From assembly GCF_011947265.1 (NCBI RefSeq), contig NZ_JAATHD010000029.1:1-64000 (forward strand): a DNA stretch of 64,000 nt. Direction: 5' to 3'. Below are positions 27,731-37,051 of the stretch, in pieces. The stretch comes from Paenibacillus sp. HB172176. Lineage in GTDB: Bacteria > Bacillota > Bacilli > Paenibacillales > Paenibacillaceae. The notes under the pieces are model-generated. The model worked only from the letters and a program-made list of their open reading frames with translations. It made no database searches and had not been told where the DNA came from. A program made the position numbers and the translations under genes. How positions within the stretch are numbered: the stretch's first letter is position 1; the number at the start of each line of letters is the position of its first letter.

Positions 27731-27780
27731 GAGACAGCTTGTCTTAGTCGGTTCGACTAGGACAAGCTGTCTCTTTTCGT
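27731..27780. terminator. Bidirectional terminator between the adhesin and the minJ-like gene
   Basis: GAGACAGCTTGTC (27731-27743) and GACAAGCTGTCTC (27761-27773) are perfectly paired with further inner pairing TAGTCG/CGACTA. TTTT follows on the plus strand; the minus side ends in TTCATTTTTG. Confidence 0.85.
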
Positions 27781-27872
27781 TGCTGTCTCCTTTAGCTGCT
27801 GTCACCGTTCGTTGCATACAAACTCCTTCGATGCCTGTTCATTCCATGCCTATAAAGCGATGCCCATTGATC

Positions 27873-29198
27873 TCAACCTTCAATCTGCCCCTCGGCCGGC
27901 GCCGTACTGTCTCTGCGATGCGAGGCTCTTCGGCCCTTAAGCAATTGGATAAGCGAGGACGGTCCGCTTGCCGCATAATAATTCGCCTGTTCATCCGGCG
28001 CCAGAATAACGCCCAATTGATGATGCTCCCCGGCATAACGGGCGCGCTGAGCGAATTTAGGTTCTCCATCATTGTTAAGCACCTCCAGCTTGCAAAAGGC
28101 CGAATTGAGCAGAAGCGCCTCGTAAAGCTCCTCCTTCGAGCTCACCTTCATACCGTTCACCTTATAGAGAATTTCGCCGGCACTGAGTCCCATAGCTTCT
28201 GCCGGTGTCCCCGGCACCACGCCGAGAAGCTTCAAGCCGCGTTCGTCATGCACGTACATCGGCTGTCTGCTTGACTCAACAATGCTGCTGCGCCATGTAA
28301 TGGCTTCATGAAGCACGATGGAGAGGAGGGCCGCTAGCGGAAGCGTTGCTGATTGCCACCACGCTAGCAATGAAGCCCCTGCGAGAAGAATGCTGTAGAG
28401 CATCAGTCCCTTGGCGGCATGCTTCGCTTTCGCCTTCGGCAGCATCGATCTTGTGAGCTCCGTGAACCCGATAATCATCGGCAATGCCAAGATCGTCCAG
28501 CCTTGTGATCCGCCTCCCTGAAACAAGGTATGCCAGGTTGCATGGAGCGCCGAAGCTTGATCTGCGCCTCCCTCCTGTCCTGTCCCCGCAATCGGCACGA
28601 ACAGAAAGAGTGGAACCGGCCAGAAGCCTTGCAGCATATAACCGCCAATCAACTTGCCCCGCTTGCCCTCCAGGAAGAGCGGCGTCGACAGCTGCGTGCC
28701 CTGCCAAGATACCAGAACGGCTTCAGCAAGGTGTAGAAGAGCAACGAGCAGCAGAAGTCCAGCGGCATCGATGTCGGCTAATGAGCTTGCCAGAGAACCA
28801 AGCCAATCGTCTCGATCTGCAAGCGACGTGAATCCCGCTCCCCACTGAAGCAATGTAATGATTCCAGCGCTGTAGGCGAAGCAGAGATACCGTATGCGTA
28901 CCAGCATCAGAACGACCGCAATGACCCAAAGCCACAGAACGGCGTCAGCGGTTAATGCTGCCCCGACGAATGCCCCGACAATAGAGGCGCCAAGCCCGAT
29001 GAGAAGACCACTCAGCAGGGCTCTGAGCACAAGTCCCATCGTGTCGTGCAGCTTGACGGCGAACAATTTCCTCTCCAGACTTATTTGTCTGCGATATTGC
29101 AAAATAATGAAAAGAACAGCTATATAATAGAATGGCTGTAGAGCCAACTGGACAACCGCGTCTCCCAGCAGCCCCAACACAGATTGAACCGTTTCCAA
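27873..29198 (-). CDS. minJ: PDZ-domain polytopic membrane protein, MinJ-like
   Basis: The 441-residue product has several membrane segments over residues 1-325 and a C-terminal PDZ domain (about 330-410, with LLGVVPGTPAEAMGLSAGEILYK, quoted in parts as VVPGTPAEAMGL and AGEILYKVNG). B. subtilis MinJ has this layout and lies in the same place, after ctpB and before uvrBA. MinJ bridges DivIVA and MinCD at division sites and poles. The start is taken as TTG at 29198, since AAGAAGGGG precedes it. The frame is open to 29270, but that would include the ctpB terminator. Identity as MinJ rests on architecture and gene order more than on sequence. Confidence 0.75.
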   Translation of the reverse strand: METVQSVLGLLGDAVVQLALQPFYYIAVLFIILQYRRQISLERKLFAVKLHDTMGLVLRALLSGLLIGLGASIVGAFVGAALTADAVLWLWVIAVVLMLVRIRYLCFAYSAGIITLLQWGAGFTSLADRDDWLGSLASSLADIDAAGLLLLVALLHLAEAVLVSWQGTQLSTPLFLEGKRGKLIGGYMLQGFWPVPLFLFVPIAGTGQEGGADQASALHATWHTLFQGGGSQGWTILALPMIIGFTELTRSMLPKAKAKHAAKGLMLYSILLAGASLLAWWQSATLPLAALLSIVLHEAITWRSSIVESSRQPMYVHDERGLKLLGVVPGTPAEAMGLSAGEILYKVNGMKVSSKEELYEALLLNSAFCKLEVLNNDGEPKFAQRARYAGEHHQLGVILAPDEQANYYAASGPSSLIQLLKGRRASHRRDSTAPAEGQIEG

Positions 29199-29225
29199 TA
29201 CCAACACCCCTTCTTGAGGTTTGCA

Positions 29226-29264
29226 AAAAAAGAGGCCGACTTCGCCGCGCGAAGCCAACCTCTT
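29226..29264 (-). terminator. Terminator between ctpB and the minJ-like gene
   Basis: Read on the minus strand, AGAGGTTGGCTTCG pairs with CGAAGTCGGCCTCT, followed by TTTTTTT. Only about 27 bp separate it from the next start codon. Confidence 0.85.
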
Positions 29265-29284
29265 AACCATTCGACAACAAAAGC

Positions 29285-30742
29285 TTATTTCCTGCTGACA
29301 ATATCTACCGCCTTCTGAAGCTGGATGTCATTATCCTTGTTCTGTATCCACTTAATGACCGTCTGCTCGATCGACTCCGCCGTCTTTTCATCAATTTCAC
29401 CTGTAACCGTCAAGCTGTTATCCGCCTGGAATTTGCGTACGGCTGCAGCGGTAACCGCATCATAATACCCGTCTTCGCGGTCCAATTCGTAGCCCAAACC
29501 TTGAAGCATAATTTGCGCGCTGCGCACAACCTCGCTCATACTGTCTTGCTTCAGCGTCTCGGTCAAATTGAGCCGGGCCACCGTATACAAATCCGGAGGA
29601 TCGACCTTCACGTTCGGCGTGATGCCTTTGCCGTGAATCCAATTGCCGTTCGGCGTCAGCCACTTCGCGATGGTCATCTTCACCAGACTGCCGTCACCAA
29701 GCGCTTTGTTATAGCTGACCTGCACAGTACCTTTGCCGAAGGATTGCTCTCCGACTACAGTCGCTCCTGCGGCTTCCTGCAGCGCTCCCGCCAGAATTTC
29801 CGATGCGGACGCGCTTCCCTTGTTCGTTAGAACCGCAATCCCATACGCTTTCTGTTCGCCGCCCTTCGCCACCGTCTTCTCCCGATTGCCGCTTCTGTCC
29901 TCGACTTGAACGACTGTCGAGCCTTCCTTCATCATGAGCTGGGCGATATCGATCACAACCGGCAGCACGCCGCCCGGATCGTTGCGCACGTCGATAACCA
30001 GGCCCTTCATGCCCTCGCCCTCCAGTCTGGCGAGCTCTTCCTTGAACCTGGCCGCCGTATTCAGCGAGAACTGGGTAATCGATATGACGCCTACGCCATC
30101 TGGACGGAGCGCGGCATAAACCGTCTCCAGATCGATGTCGTCGCGAATCAGCACAAGCTGAATGGGGTCCGAGAAGCCTGAACGCTGCACCTGCAGCTTC
30201 ACCTTCGTGCCCTTCGGCCCTCTAATCTTGGCGACGGCCTCTTGCAGATTCAGACCATCCAGGCTGTCTCCGTTCACGGAGAGCAGCGTATCCTTCGCAA
30301 GCATGCCGGAGCGCTCTGCAGGAGAGCCTTTGATTGGAGAGACGACGACAATTTTGCCGTTCTCGATCGTCACCTCGGCTCCTATGCCCGTGAACGAGCC
30401 CTCAATCGTTTCCGAGAAATGCTGCGCGACATCCTTCTCCATATAGACCGAATAAGGATCGTCCAGCGCTTCCATCATACCGCTGACAGCGCCGTCAATC
30501 AGCTCGTCGCGATCCACATCCTTATAGAACTTCGTCTCGATAAGCTCCAGCACTGCATTCAATTTGTCGAGCTCATCCCCTTGAAGCTTGACATCATCCT
30601 GTCCGTCGGCCGCCGCAGCGACGACGGAAGCGGAATGATCATTCGGCTGAATCAATTGGTCTGCTACTGTTAATGTCACAAGGACGCTCGCGATCATCGT
30701 AAGCAAGACAAATGTAAATACCGTTCTTCCTTTAAAGATCAA
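29285..30742 (-). CDS. ctpB: S41-family carboxy-terminal processing protease (CtpB-like)
   Basis: A secreted or membrane-anchored serine protease with a Ser/Lys dyad. The 485-residue product has an N-terminal membrane segment (about 8-28), a PDZ domain (about 95-180), the S41 core with the Ser in NKGSASASEILAGAL and the Lys in FGKGTVQ, and a C-terminal peptidoglycan-binding domain (about 405-460, with MLQGLGYELDREDGYYD). B. subtilis CtpB triggers sporulation sigma-K signalling by cutting SpoIVFA. The TTG start at 30742 has GGTGG eight bases before it and gives a normal N-terminus; the longer frame to 30799 does not. It follows the M23 gene and precedes the minJ-like gene. Confidence 0.93.
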   Translation of the reverse strand: MIFKGRTVFTFVLLTMIASVLVTLTVADQLIQPNDHSASVVAAAADGQDDVKLQGDELDKLNAVLELIETKFYKDVDRDELIDGAVSGMMEALDDPYSVYMEKDVAQHFSETIEGSFTGIGAEVTIENGKIVVVSPIKGSPAERSGMLAKDTLLSVNGDSLDGLNLQEAVAKIRGPKGTKVKLQVQRSGFSDPIQLVLIRDDIDLETVYAALRPDGVGVISITQFSLNTAARFKEELARLEGEGMKGLVIDVRNDPGGVLPVVIDIAQLMMKEGSTVVQVEDRSGNREKTVAKGGEQKAYGIAVLTNKGSASASEILAGALQEAAGATVVGEQSFGKGTVQVSYNKALGDGSLVKMTIAKWLTPNGNWIHGKGITPNVKVDPPDLYTVARLNLTETLKQDSMSEVVRSAQIMLQGLGYELDREDGYYDAVTAAAVRKFQADNSLTVTGEIDEKTAESIEQTVIKWIQNKDNDIQLQKAVDIVSRK

Positions 30743-30859
30743 CCCGCACACCACCTTAATTGATTTCCCGCTGCAAAACACCAAATTAGTATATGACAAG
30801 CAGCATACAATTATTTACTACTCATCCATTAGAGCAAGGGAACTGCTTGAAAGTATACG

Positions 30860-30892
30860 AAGGCAGCCTAGTATACAGGCTGCCTTGTATGT
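30860..30892 (-). terminator. Hairpin after the M23 gene, possible weak terminator
   Basis: On the minus strand AGGCAGCC and GGCTGCCT form a stem with a 9-nt loop. The downstream tract (TCGTATACTTTC) is only moderately T-rich, so termination may be partial. Confidence 0.5.
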
Positions 30893-30921
30893 GCTGCAAT
30901 TATTCAATTTTATGGAAAAAT

Positions 30922-32148
30922 CTATTTCAAATAGCCTGTAGGGTTGACGGCAACCTCGTTCTTGCGCACTTCGAAATGCAAATGCGGGCCGGTCGAATCG
31001 CCGGTATTCCCCGACTTGGCAATAAGATCTCCGCGTTTCACCGAATCACCCTCTTCCACGAGCAGTCCGTTCGTCTTCAGATGCGCATAGAGCGTCCATA
31101 AACCGTTGCCATGATCGATAATAATACAGTTGCCGTAGCCGCTTGTCCATTGCGACATAATGACGATGCCCGCTTCGGCGGCATAGACCGATGTGCCTTG
31201 AGGCACAGCCAGATCGATACCGGTATGAAGCTTCTTCACGCCCGTAATAGGATGAACGCGCATACCGAAATTCGAGCTGACCCGGTAGCTGGCCTTGAGC
31301 GGAAACGCCAGTGTACCGCCAGAGTAAGGATTCTTGATCCGGTTCTTCTCCGCTTCAAGCTTCGATTTTTTCGCGGCCAGCGCGATAACAACCTTCTGCT
31401 GCTCCTCGGTAATATCCTCCAGATGATCGATATCCTCGCCCAGCTTGTCAATGCTCGCATTATAGCTGGCAACTAGCACTTCCTTCTCGGACTCCTTCTT
31501 CACCATATCCGCTTGCTGTAATTGAAGCTCATTGTAGATTTCCTTCACGTCTGCCAGCTGTGTCTCCACCTGCTCTTTCTTCTCTTCTACGAGCGCCTTG
31601 TCCTTCTTATGCTCCTCCAGAACATCCTTGTCCGTGTTCAGAATGGTCTGAAGCGCGTCGAAGCGATCCAGAAAGTCGCTGAAGCTGTTCGCGCTGAGCA
31701 GCACATCCATGTAGGAGACGAAGCCGTTCGAATACATGAGTCTCATTCGGGATTGAAGCAACGCGTCGCGTTCTTCGACCCGCTTCACCGCGGCATCCAG
31801 CTCTTCGCCGGTCTTCACCAGCTCGGCTTCCTTCGCTTCCTTCTCGGCTTGCTTCTCCTGCATCGCGTTGCCGACCTTGTCGATTTCCGCGATCATCGCC
31901 GTAATCTGCTTCTGCAAGTCTTCCTTCTTCAGCGTAAGATCCTGCTGCTGATTCTTGTTCGCGGAAGCCTGCTCCTGAGCCTCTGCCGCTTTCTTCTGCG
32001 CATCCTTCATCTGCTGATTTGCTGCAGCGATCTGCTTCTCGATATCCGAGAGCGAGGAGGCTTCCGCTTGCGAGCCGCTGTCGCCCGGTCTTATCGTCAT
32101 CACAGCCGCCAATAAGGCGATAATTAGCACTACACTGATTTTCTTCAT
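30922..32148 (-). CDS. Murein hydrolase activator / M23 peptidase with coiled coil (EnvC/CwlO-like)
   Basis: A 408-residue exported protein. It has a signal peptide (1-31, ending GSQAEA), a long coiled coil (about 33-285) rich in Lys, Glu and Gln, and a C-terminal LytM/M23 domain (about 300-400). The zinc site is complete: His and Asp in HTGIDLAVP and the HLHFEV motif. Such proteins work with FtsEX: ATP hydrolysis by FtsE is passed through FtsX to the coiled coil, which controls peptidoglycan cutting. Because the zinc ligands are kept, it may itself be a hydrolase, not only an activator. Its ATG overlaps the 3' end of the ftsX reading frame region by a few bases of spacing (stop at 32162), so the three genes form an operon. 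Confidence 0.93.
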   Translation of the reverse strand: MKKISVVLIIALLAAVMTIRPGDSGSQAEASSLSDIEKQIAAANQQMKDAQKKAAEAQEQASANKNQQQDLTLKKEDLQKQITAMIAEIDKVGNAMQEKQAEKEAKEAELVKTGEELDAAVKRVEERDALLQSRMRLMYSNGFVSYMDVLLSANSFSDFLDRFDALQTILNTDKDVLEEHKKDKALVEEKKEQVETQLADVKEIYNELQLQQADMVKKESEKEVLVASYNASIDKLGEDIDHLEDITEEQQKVVIALAAKKSKLEAEKNRIKNPYSGGTLAFPLKASYRVSSNFGMRVHPITGVKKLHTGIDLAVPQGTSVYAAEAGIVIMSQWTSGYGNCIIIDHGNGLWTLYAHLKTNGLLVEEGDSVKRGDLIAKSGNTGDSTGPHLHFEVRKNEVAVNPTGYLK

Positions 32149-32161
32149 ATCGCGTTGCCCC

Positions 32162-33079
32162 CTACACTTTCAGATACTTTCGTACAGAGATGGTGCTGCC
32201 CCAAATCCCGATAAGCGTTCCGATGATGATGATCAAAGCGCCCGATGTCAGACTCGCTTCCTTGAGCGGCACAAGCGTTATCATCATAAGCGACAAGTCC
32301 AGCTTGGTCAGATCAATAATTTGCGCATAACAGAACATGACGACCGCCGCCGTTACAACGGAAGAGATAATGCCGATAAGCGCCCCTTCGATAAAAAACG
32401 GCCAACGGATAAACGCGTTCGTCGCGCCTACCAGCTTCATAATCCCGATCTCGCGTCTTCTGGCGATAATCGTCATCTTGATCGTGTTGGAGATGAGGAA
32501 CATCGCCGTTACGGCAAGTCCGATCACCACGACGAAGCCGATATTTCGAACCGCATTCGTCACCTTGAATAACGTCTCGACCGTGCCTTGTCCGTATTTC
32601 ACGCGTTCAATCGGATTGGTTCCGTCCGCCTTGTTGATCGTATCGATCTGATCGGCAACGCTCTCGACGGTCTGCGGATCATAAACCTCTACCGTCAAGG
32701 AAACCGGCAGCGGATTATTCTCGTTCGTATAACCCTCAAGCCAATCTCCGTTCTCCTCGCCCATCGCATCGCGAAGAATGCTGAGCCCCTCTTCCTTGGA
32801 CACGTAGATAACCTTGCTCACCTCAGGCAGACTTCCAATCTTATTCTGCAGCTCCGTGACCTTCTCGTCCGGCGCGTCTGTCTGCATATAGACGCGAATC
32901 TGCACCTTGCTCTCGATCTGATCGGCCATATCATTCACATTCATGGCGAGCAGAACGAAGATGCCAAGTATAAAGAGAGAGATAAAGATCGAGCTCATCG
33001 AAGCAAAGGACATCCAGCCGTTTCGTATAATGTTCTTGGCGCCTTCCCGCATATGCCGGAGTATCGTGCTAAGCTTCAT
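32162..33079 (-). CDS. ftsX: Cell-division ABC transporter permease-like protein FtsX
   Basis: The membrane partner of FtsE, 305 residues. It has an N-terminal membrane segment (about 22-45), an extracellular domain (about 50-165), and three further segments near 170-195, 220-250 and 275-300. The motif RRREIGIMKLVGATNAFIRW is typical of FtsX. The start is the ATG at 33079, inside the end of ftsE, with GAGGGGAG upstream; this gives the usual N-terminus MKLSTILRHMREG. It passes the FtsE signal to the coiled-coil M23 protein encoded next. Confidence 0.95.
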   Translation of the reverse strand: MKLSTILRHMREGAKNIIRNGWMSFASMSSIFISLFILGIFVLLAMNVNDMADQIESKVQIRVYMQTDAPDEKVTELQNKIGSLPEVSKVIYVSKEEGLSILRDAMGEENGDWLEGYTNENNPLPVSLTVEVYDPQTVESVADQIDTINKADGTNPIERVKYGQGTVETLFKVTNAVRNIGFVVVIGLAVTAMFLISNTIKMTIIARRREIGIMKLVGATNAFIRWPFFIEGALIGIISSVVTAAVVMFCYAQIIDLTKLDLSLMMITLVPLKEASLTSGALIIIIGTLIGIWGSTISVRKYLKV

Positions 33080-33755
33080 AGCCGTACTCCCCTCTTGCCT
33101 CGTCGCGCACCACAAGCCCGTTCTCAATCGCGATGACTCGCTTGCGCATCGAATTCACGATATCCCTGTTGTGGGTCGCCATGACGATGGTCGATCCTCT
33201 GAAATTAATCTCCTCCAGGAGATTCATAATACCAATCGACGTTTCCGGATCCAGATTCCCCGTCGGTTCATCCGCGACGATAACAGATGGATTGTTAACG
33301 ATTGCTCTTGCAATCGATACCCGCTGCTGTTCACCGCCGGATAACTGCGAAGGCAGGCTGTTATGCTTATGCTTCAAGCCGACAAGATCGAGTACCTCCA
33401 TTGTCCGCTTCTTCATGATCTTGCGGGGAGCTTCGATAACCTCCATCGCAAAGGCGACATTTTCGAACACGGTCAGCTTGGGCAGAAGCCTGAAATCCTG
33501 AAAGATAACACCGATATTTCTTCGGATAAAAGGAATTTTGCGAGGCTTCAGCTTGCCAATATTAAAGCCGTTCACGGAAATTTGTCCCTTGGACGGGACC
33601 TCCTCCCGATAAATCAACTTCATAAACGTCGACTTCCCTGCTCCGGACGGTCCGACGAGATAAACAAATTCATTACGATCTATTCGAACCGAAACGCCGC
33701 GAAGGGCATGAGTGCCGTCAACGTACGTTTTCCATATGTCGTGCATTTCGATCAC
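33069..33755 (-). CDS. ftsE: Cell-division ATP-binding protein FtsE
   Basis: A 228-residue ABC ATPase. Walker A is GPSGAGKST (about 36-44), the signature is LSGGEQQR, and Walker B is VIVADEPTGNLDPE. The start is GTG at 33755, with AGGA nine bases upstream; the ATG three codons later has poorer spacing. It overlaps ftsX by 11 bp. It drives the FtsX/M23 wall-remodelling module. No strong promoter was found in the 272-bp gap to the divergent VanW-family gene. Confidence 0.96.
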   Translation of the reverse strand: MIEMHDIWKTYVDGTHALRGVSVRIDRNEFVYLVGPSGAGKSTFMKLIYREEVPSKGQISVNGFNIGKLKPRKIPFIRRNIGVIFQDFRLLPKLTVFENVAFAMEVIEAPRKIMKKRTMEVLDLVGLKHKHNSLPSQLSGGEQQRVSIARAIVNNPSVIVADEPTGNLDPETSIGIMNLLEEINFRGSTIVMATHNRDIVNSMRKRVIAIENGLVVRDEARGEYGYEA

Positions 33756-34027
33756 AGTATCACATCCTGTATGTAGTCAGTTCTAGTATTTCGACATCGT
33801 ATGGCGAAATCCTTCAAGTATGGCGCGGTTTCTTCTATTTTCACAATTCTCATATTCCGTGATTTTGTCGAATAATCTCTCGTTATGCGTATGGACAAAT
33901 TTGGAGCGACTACTGCATATAGATGAAGGACGGGCTCTTATGCAAATTTCCATCCATTTCTGCTATTTGGCCATTGTGCTGATCAGGACGAAGAACCTCC
34001 ATTTCCATGTGAACGGATGTGTCAGAA

Positions 34028-35524
34028 ATGAATAGAGCAAAAAAAATTTTTCAGCAAAGATGGAGAAAACTTCTGCTCGGAATGTCGCTTATTCTCCTTT
34101 TCCTATGCGCTTTAATGTTGACTGTGCTATGGAAATACGCCTCTCAGGACGTCGTCCCGAGCGGAGTTCATGCGGGCAGGATGAATATCGGGGGCATGAG
34201 GATCGACGAGGCGATTGATTTGCTGAATCAGTATGAGATTTCGCTGCGGGAGAGAACTGTATTCATTAAAACAGAGCCTTCCGCGTCTGGAGATTTGTCT
34301 GCGCGTTTGGACGGTCAGAGCCTTCACTGGACAGCGGAAGAGCTCGGTTACCGAGGAGAGTTCATAGGACTGAAGGAGGCTTTATTACGCTTGAAAGAGG
34401 GCAGTCTATGGGAGCGCGTCCGATATCGGAACGCATTCCCGAGAAGCCTCGCCTTATCTCAGAGCTGGAACAAGGATCTGTTCCAAACGGCCATACGCAA
34501 GAAATGGAGCTGGATCGAACGGCAGAAAGCCGTCGATGCCGAGCGGAAGATCGACGAGAACGACAACATCTCCTACACGGAGCATACGAATGCGTACCGC
34601 CTGCGGCTTCAGCCTATGATGGAGCGATTGGACCGTTGGATGATGGTGCAGCCGGAACAGAGCGGATTAACACTGACAGACGGCGAGCGAGTCTACAAGG
34701 ACAATCTGCTAATTAAAGTCGTCGAGCCTGCGGTTACGCTCCAGAAGCTGCTTGGGGAGGGCATTGATCGCAAAATTATGTCCTACACGACGAGCTTCGC
34801 AACGAGCGCCGAAGGAAGGGCCTATAATGTGACCGTCACCGCTCAGGCTCTGAATGACTGGCTGCTGGCCCCCGGCGAAATCTTCTCCTATAGCAAATTA
34901 ATCGAATCCGCCGAGAAGCAATACAGCTATCGCGAAGCTCCCGTCATATTGAACGGCAGGCTAAGTCCGGGCATCGGCGGCGGCATCTGTCAGGTATCCA
35001 GCACCCTGTACCAAGCCGCGCTAAGAGCCGGCCTCGATATTGTCGAACGGCGCAACCATTCTTTGCCCGTGCCCTATCTGCCTCTTGGCTACGACGCAAC
35101 CTATGCAACCGGCGCGATCGATTTCAAATTCCGCAACTCCACAGACAGCTATCTGCTTATCCGCACCGAAGTAAAGAATCGGACGTTGACAGTCAAGCTG
35201 TTCGGCTCTATCCCGGAAAATGTAAGCTATGACATCGTGTCTCTCACGAAGAATGCCGTCGCCCCGAGCGTCGAGCAAAGGGTGAACGATGGGCTCCCTG
35301 TCGGCGGTCAGGCGTTGCTTAAGCAAGGCAAACCCGGCTTCATCGTGGATACGTACCGCATCAAATCAATCGACGGAAAGGAAGTCTCGCGCGAGCGAAT
35401 CTCCCATGACACGTACAAAGCGCAGCCCACTGTCATCGAGGTAGGTCCATCATCGCTTAACTCCACGCCAAAACCCTCTCTGACACCCAATTCGAAACGG
35501 CGGATTGTGGAGGATGGCATCTAG
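34028..35524 (+). CDS. VanW-family membrane-anchored protein with peptidoglycan-binding-like domain
   Basis: The 498-residue product has one N-terminal membrane segment (about 17-38), a putative peptidoglycan-binding domain (about 55-190, the type found ahead of many VanW domains), and a VanW domain (about 265-400) with FSYSKLIESAEKQYSY and GIGGGICQVSSTLYQAALRA. VanW proteins occur in some vancomycin-resistance clusters but their biochemical role is unknown; similar genes are common in Bacillales without resistance. The ATG at 34028 is chosen; a GTG three codons earlier is possible, and neither has a strong ribosome site. It is divergent from ftsE and convergent with argH. Confidence 0.88.
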   Translation: MNRAKKIFQQRWRKLLLGMSLILLFLCALMLTVLWKYASQDVVPSGVHAGRMNIGGMRIDEAIDLLNQYEISLRERTVFIKTEPSASGDLSARLDGQSLHWTAEELGYRGEFIGLKEALLRLKEGSLWERVRYRNAFPRSLALSQSWNKDLFQTAIRKKWSWIERQKAVDAERKIDENDNISYTEHTNAYRLRLQPMMERLDRWMMVQPEQSGLTLTDGERVYKDNLLIKVVEPAVTLQKLLGEGIDRKIMSYTTSFATSAEGRAYNVTVTAQALNDWLLAPGEIFSYSKLIESAEKQYSYREAPVILNGRLSPGIGGGICQVSSTLYQAALRAGLDIVERRNHSLPVPYLPLGYDATYATGAIDFKFRNSTDSYLLIRTEVKNRTLTVKLFGSIPENVSYDIVSLTKNAVAPSVEQRVNDGLPVGGQALLKQGKPGFIVDTYRIKSIDGKEVSRERISHDTYKAQPTVIEVGPSSLNSTPKPSLTPNSKRRIVEDGI

Positions 35525-35613
35525 CGCAAAAAGACCGTATGACCCATCATCGCCTGCAATCTACAGTCGATATGGGCCGCACGGCCTTATGTTGGAACAA
35601 TTGAACTAAAGAG

Positions 35614-37029
35614 CTATCTGCTGCTCTCCATATACTCCGTGATCCAGCTCGCCGTCTCGGCCAGCGATGCGTCCGCGCGGCCAATCGCTTCCTCTACCTG
35701 CGACTTGGCTGTGCCGCCATAGACATTACGCGCATTGACGACATTCTCAGGCTGCAGCACCTCGTAGATGCGATCATCGAACAAGCCGGAGAATTGCTTG
35801 AACTCCTCGAGCGTCAGATCGAGCAGGTATTTGTTCTGCTGAATGCAATACAGCACGGTCTTGCCAATCACTTCATGCGCCTGACGGAACGGCATGCCCT
35901 TGCCAACGAGGAAGTCGGCAATATCCGTCGCGTTCGAGAAGTCCTGGTTCACAGCCTGGCGCATCTGCTCCTTGTTCACCTTCATGGTCGCGACCATCGG
36001 CGCGAAGAGCTGAAGAGCGCCCTGCAGCGTCTTCACCGTGTCGAACATGCCTTCCTTGTCCTCCTGCATATCCTTGTTGTACGCTAGCGGCAGCGACTTG
36101 AGCACGGTCAGCAAGCCGACCAGGTTGCCGTATACGCGCCCCGTCTTCCCGCGCACGAGCTCCGGCACATCCGGGTTCTTCTTCTGCGGCATAATGCTGC
36201 TGCCCGTGCAGAACGCATCGTCAAGCTCCACGAAGCGGAATTCCGTGCTGGACCACAGGATGAGCTCCTCGCTCAGACGCGACAAGTGCATCATGATGAT
36301 CGAAGCATCCGCCAGAAATTCCAAAATAAAGTCGCGGTCGCTCACCGCATCCAAACTGTTCTCATAGACACGATCGAATTTCAGCTGTTTCGCCACGAAA
36401 TGACGATCAATCGGGAAGGTCGTACCCGCAAGGGCGCCCGCGCCGAGCGGCAGCACATTAATGCGCTTGTAGCTGTCCTGCAGTCTCTCGATATCGCGGC
36501 CAATCATCGACACATACGCCATCAGATGATGGGCGAACAGAATCGGCTGCGCGCGCTGCAGATGCGTATAGCCTGGCAGAATCGTATCCGTGTTCGCCCG
36601 CGCCTGCTCTACCAATGCGGATTGCAGCTTATAGAGCATGTCCACGAATTCCACGACGCGCTTGCGCAGCCACAGATGCATATCGGTCGCTACCTGATCA
36701 TTGCGGCTGCGACCGGTATGCAGCTTGCCTCCAACCGATCCGACATCGTCGATCAAGGTTTTCTCGATATTCATGTGGATGTCTTCATCGCCAACCGAAA
36801 ATTCAATATCATTACGCTTAATGCGTTGGAGCACGCGATGCAAACCATCCTTAATCTTGTCTACATCATCATCGGAAAGAATGCCCTGCTTGCCCAGCAT
36901 CGTGACATGCGCGAGGCTGCCTTGAATATCCTCCTCCGCGAGCTCCTTGTCGAACATGATTGACGCTGTATATTCCTCCACCAGTTGATCCGTTTGTTTC
37001 GTGAAGCGTCCGCCCCATAATTTACTCAC
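35614..37029 (-). CDS. argH: Argininosuccinate lyase (ArgH)
   Basis: The last step of arginine synthesis: argininosuccinate to arginine and fumarate. The 471-residue product begins MSKLWGGRFTKQTD and has the fumarase/aspartase-family signature GSSIMPQKKNP near 282-292 with the catalytic Ser in the mobile loop, plus TGRSRNDQVATD near 110. Length is normal. It follows argG after 22 bp and closes the operon. No clear terminator was seen in the 90 bp to the convergent VanW-family gene. Confidence 0.97.
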   Translation of the reverse strand: MSKLWGGRFTKQTDQLVEEYTASIMFDKELAEEDIQGSLAHVTMLGKQGILSDDDVDKIKDGLHRVLQRIKRNDIEFSVGDEDIHMNIEKTLIDDVGSVGGKLHTGRSRNDQVATDMHLWLRKRVVEFVDMLYKLQSALVEQARANTDTILPGYTHLQRAQPILFAHHLMAYVSMIGRDIERLQDSYKRINVLPLGAGALAGTTFPIDRHFVAKQLKFDRVYENSLDAVSDRDFILEFLADASIIMMHLSRLSEELILWSSTEFRFVELDDAFCTGSSIMPQKKNPDVPELVRGKTGRVYGNLVGLLTVLKSLPLAYNKDMQEDKEGMFDTVKTLQGALQLFAPMVATMKVNKEQMRQAVNQDFSNATDIADFLVGKGMPFRQAHEVIGKTVLYCIQQNKYLLDLTLEEFKQFSGLFDDRIYEVLQPENVVNARNVYGGTAKSQVEEAIGRADASLAETASWITEYMESSR

Positions 37030-37051
37030 TGTATTTCAGCTCTCCGATCAT

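Noticed and set aside
29199..29270. Longer N-terminus for the minJ-like protein
   Set aside because: It would translate through the ctpB terminator, and the ribosome site favours TTG at 29198.
34028..35524. Vancomycin resistance gene
   Set aside because: VanW-family proteins are widespread without resistance; no vanHAX-type ligase or VanS/VanR genes are nearby.
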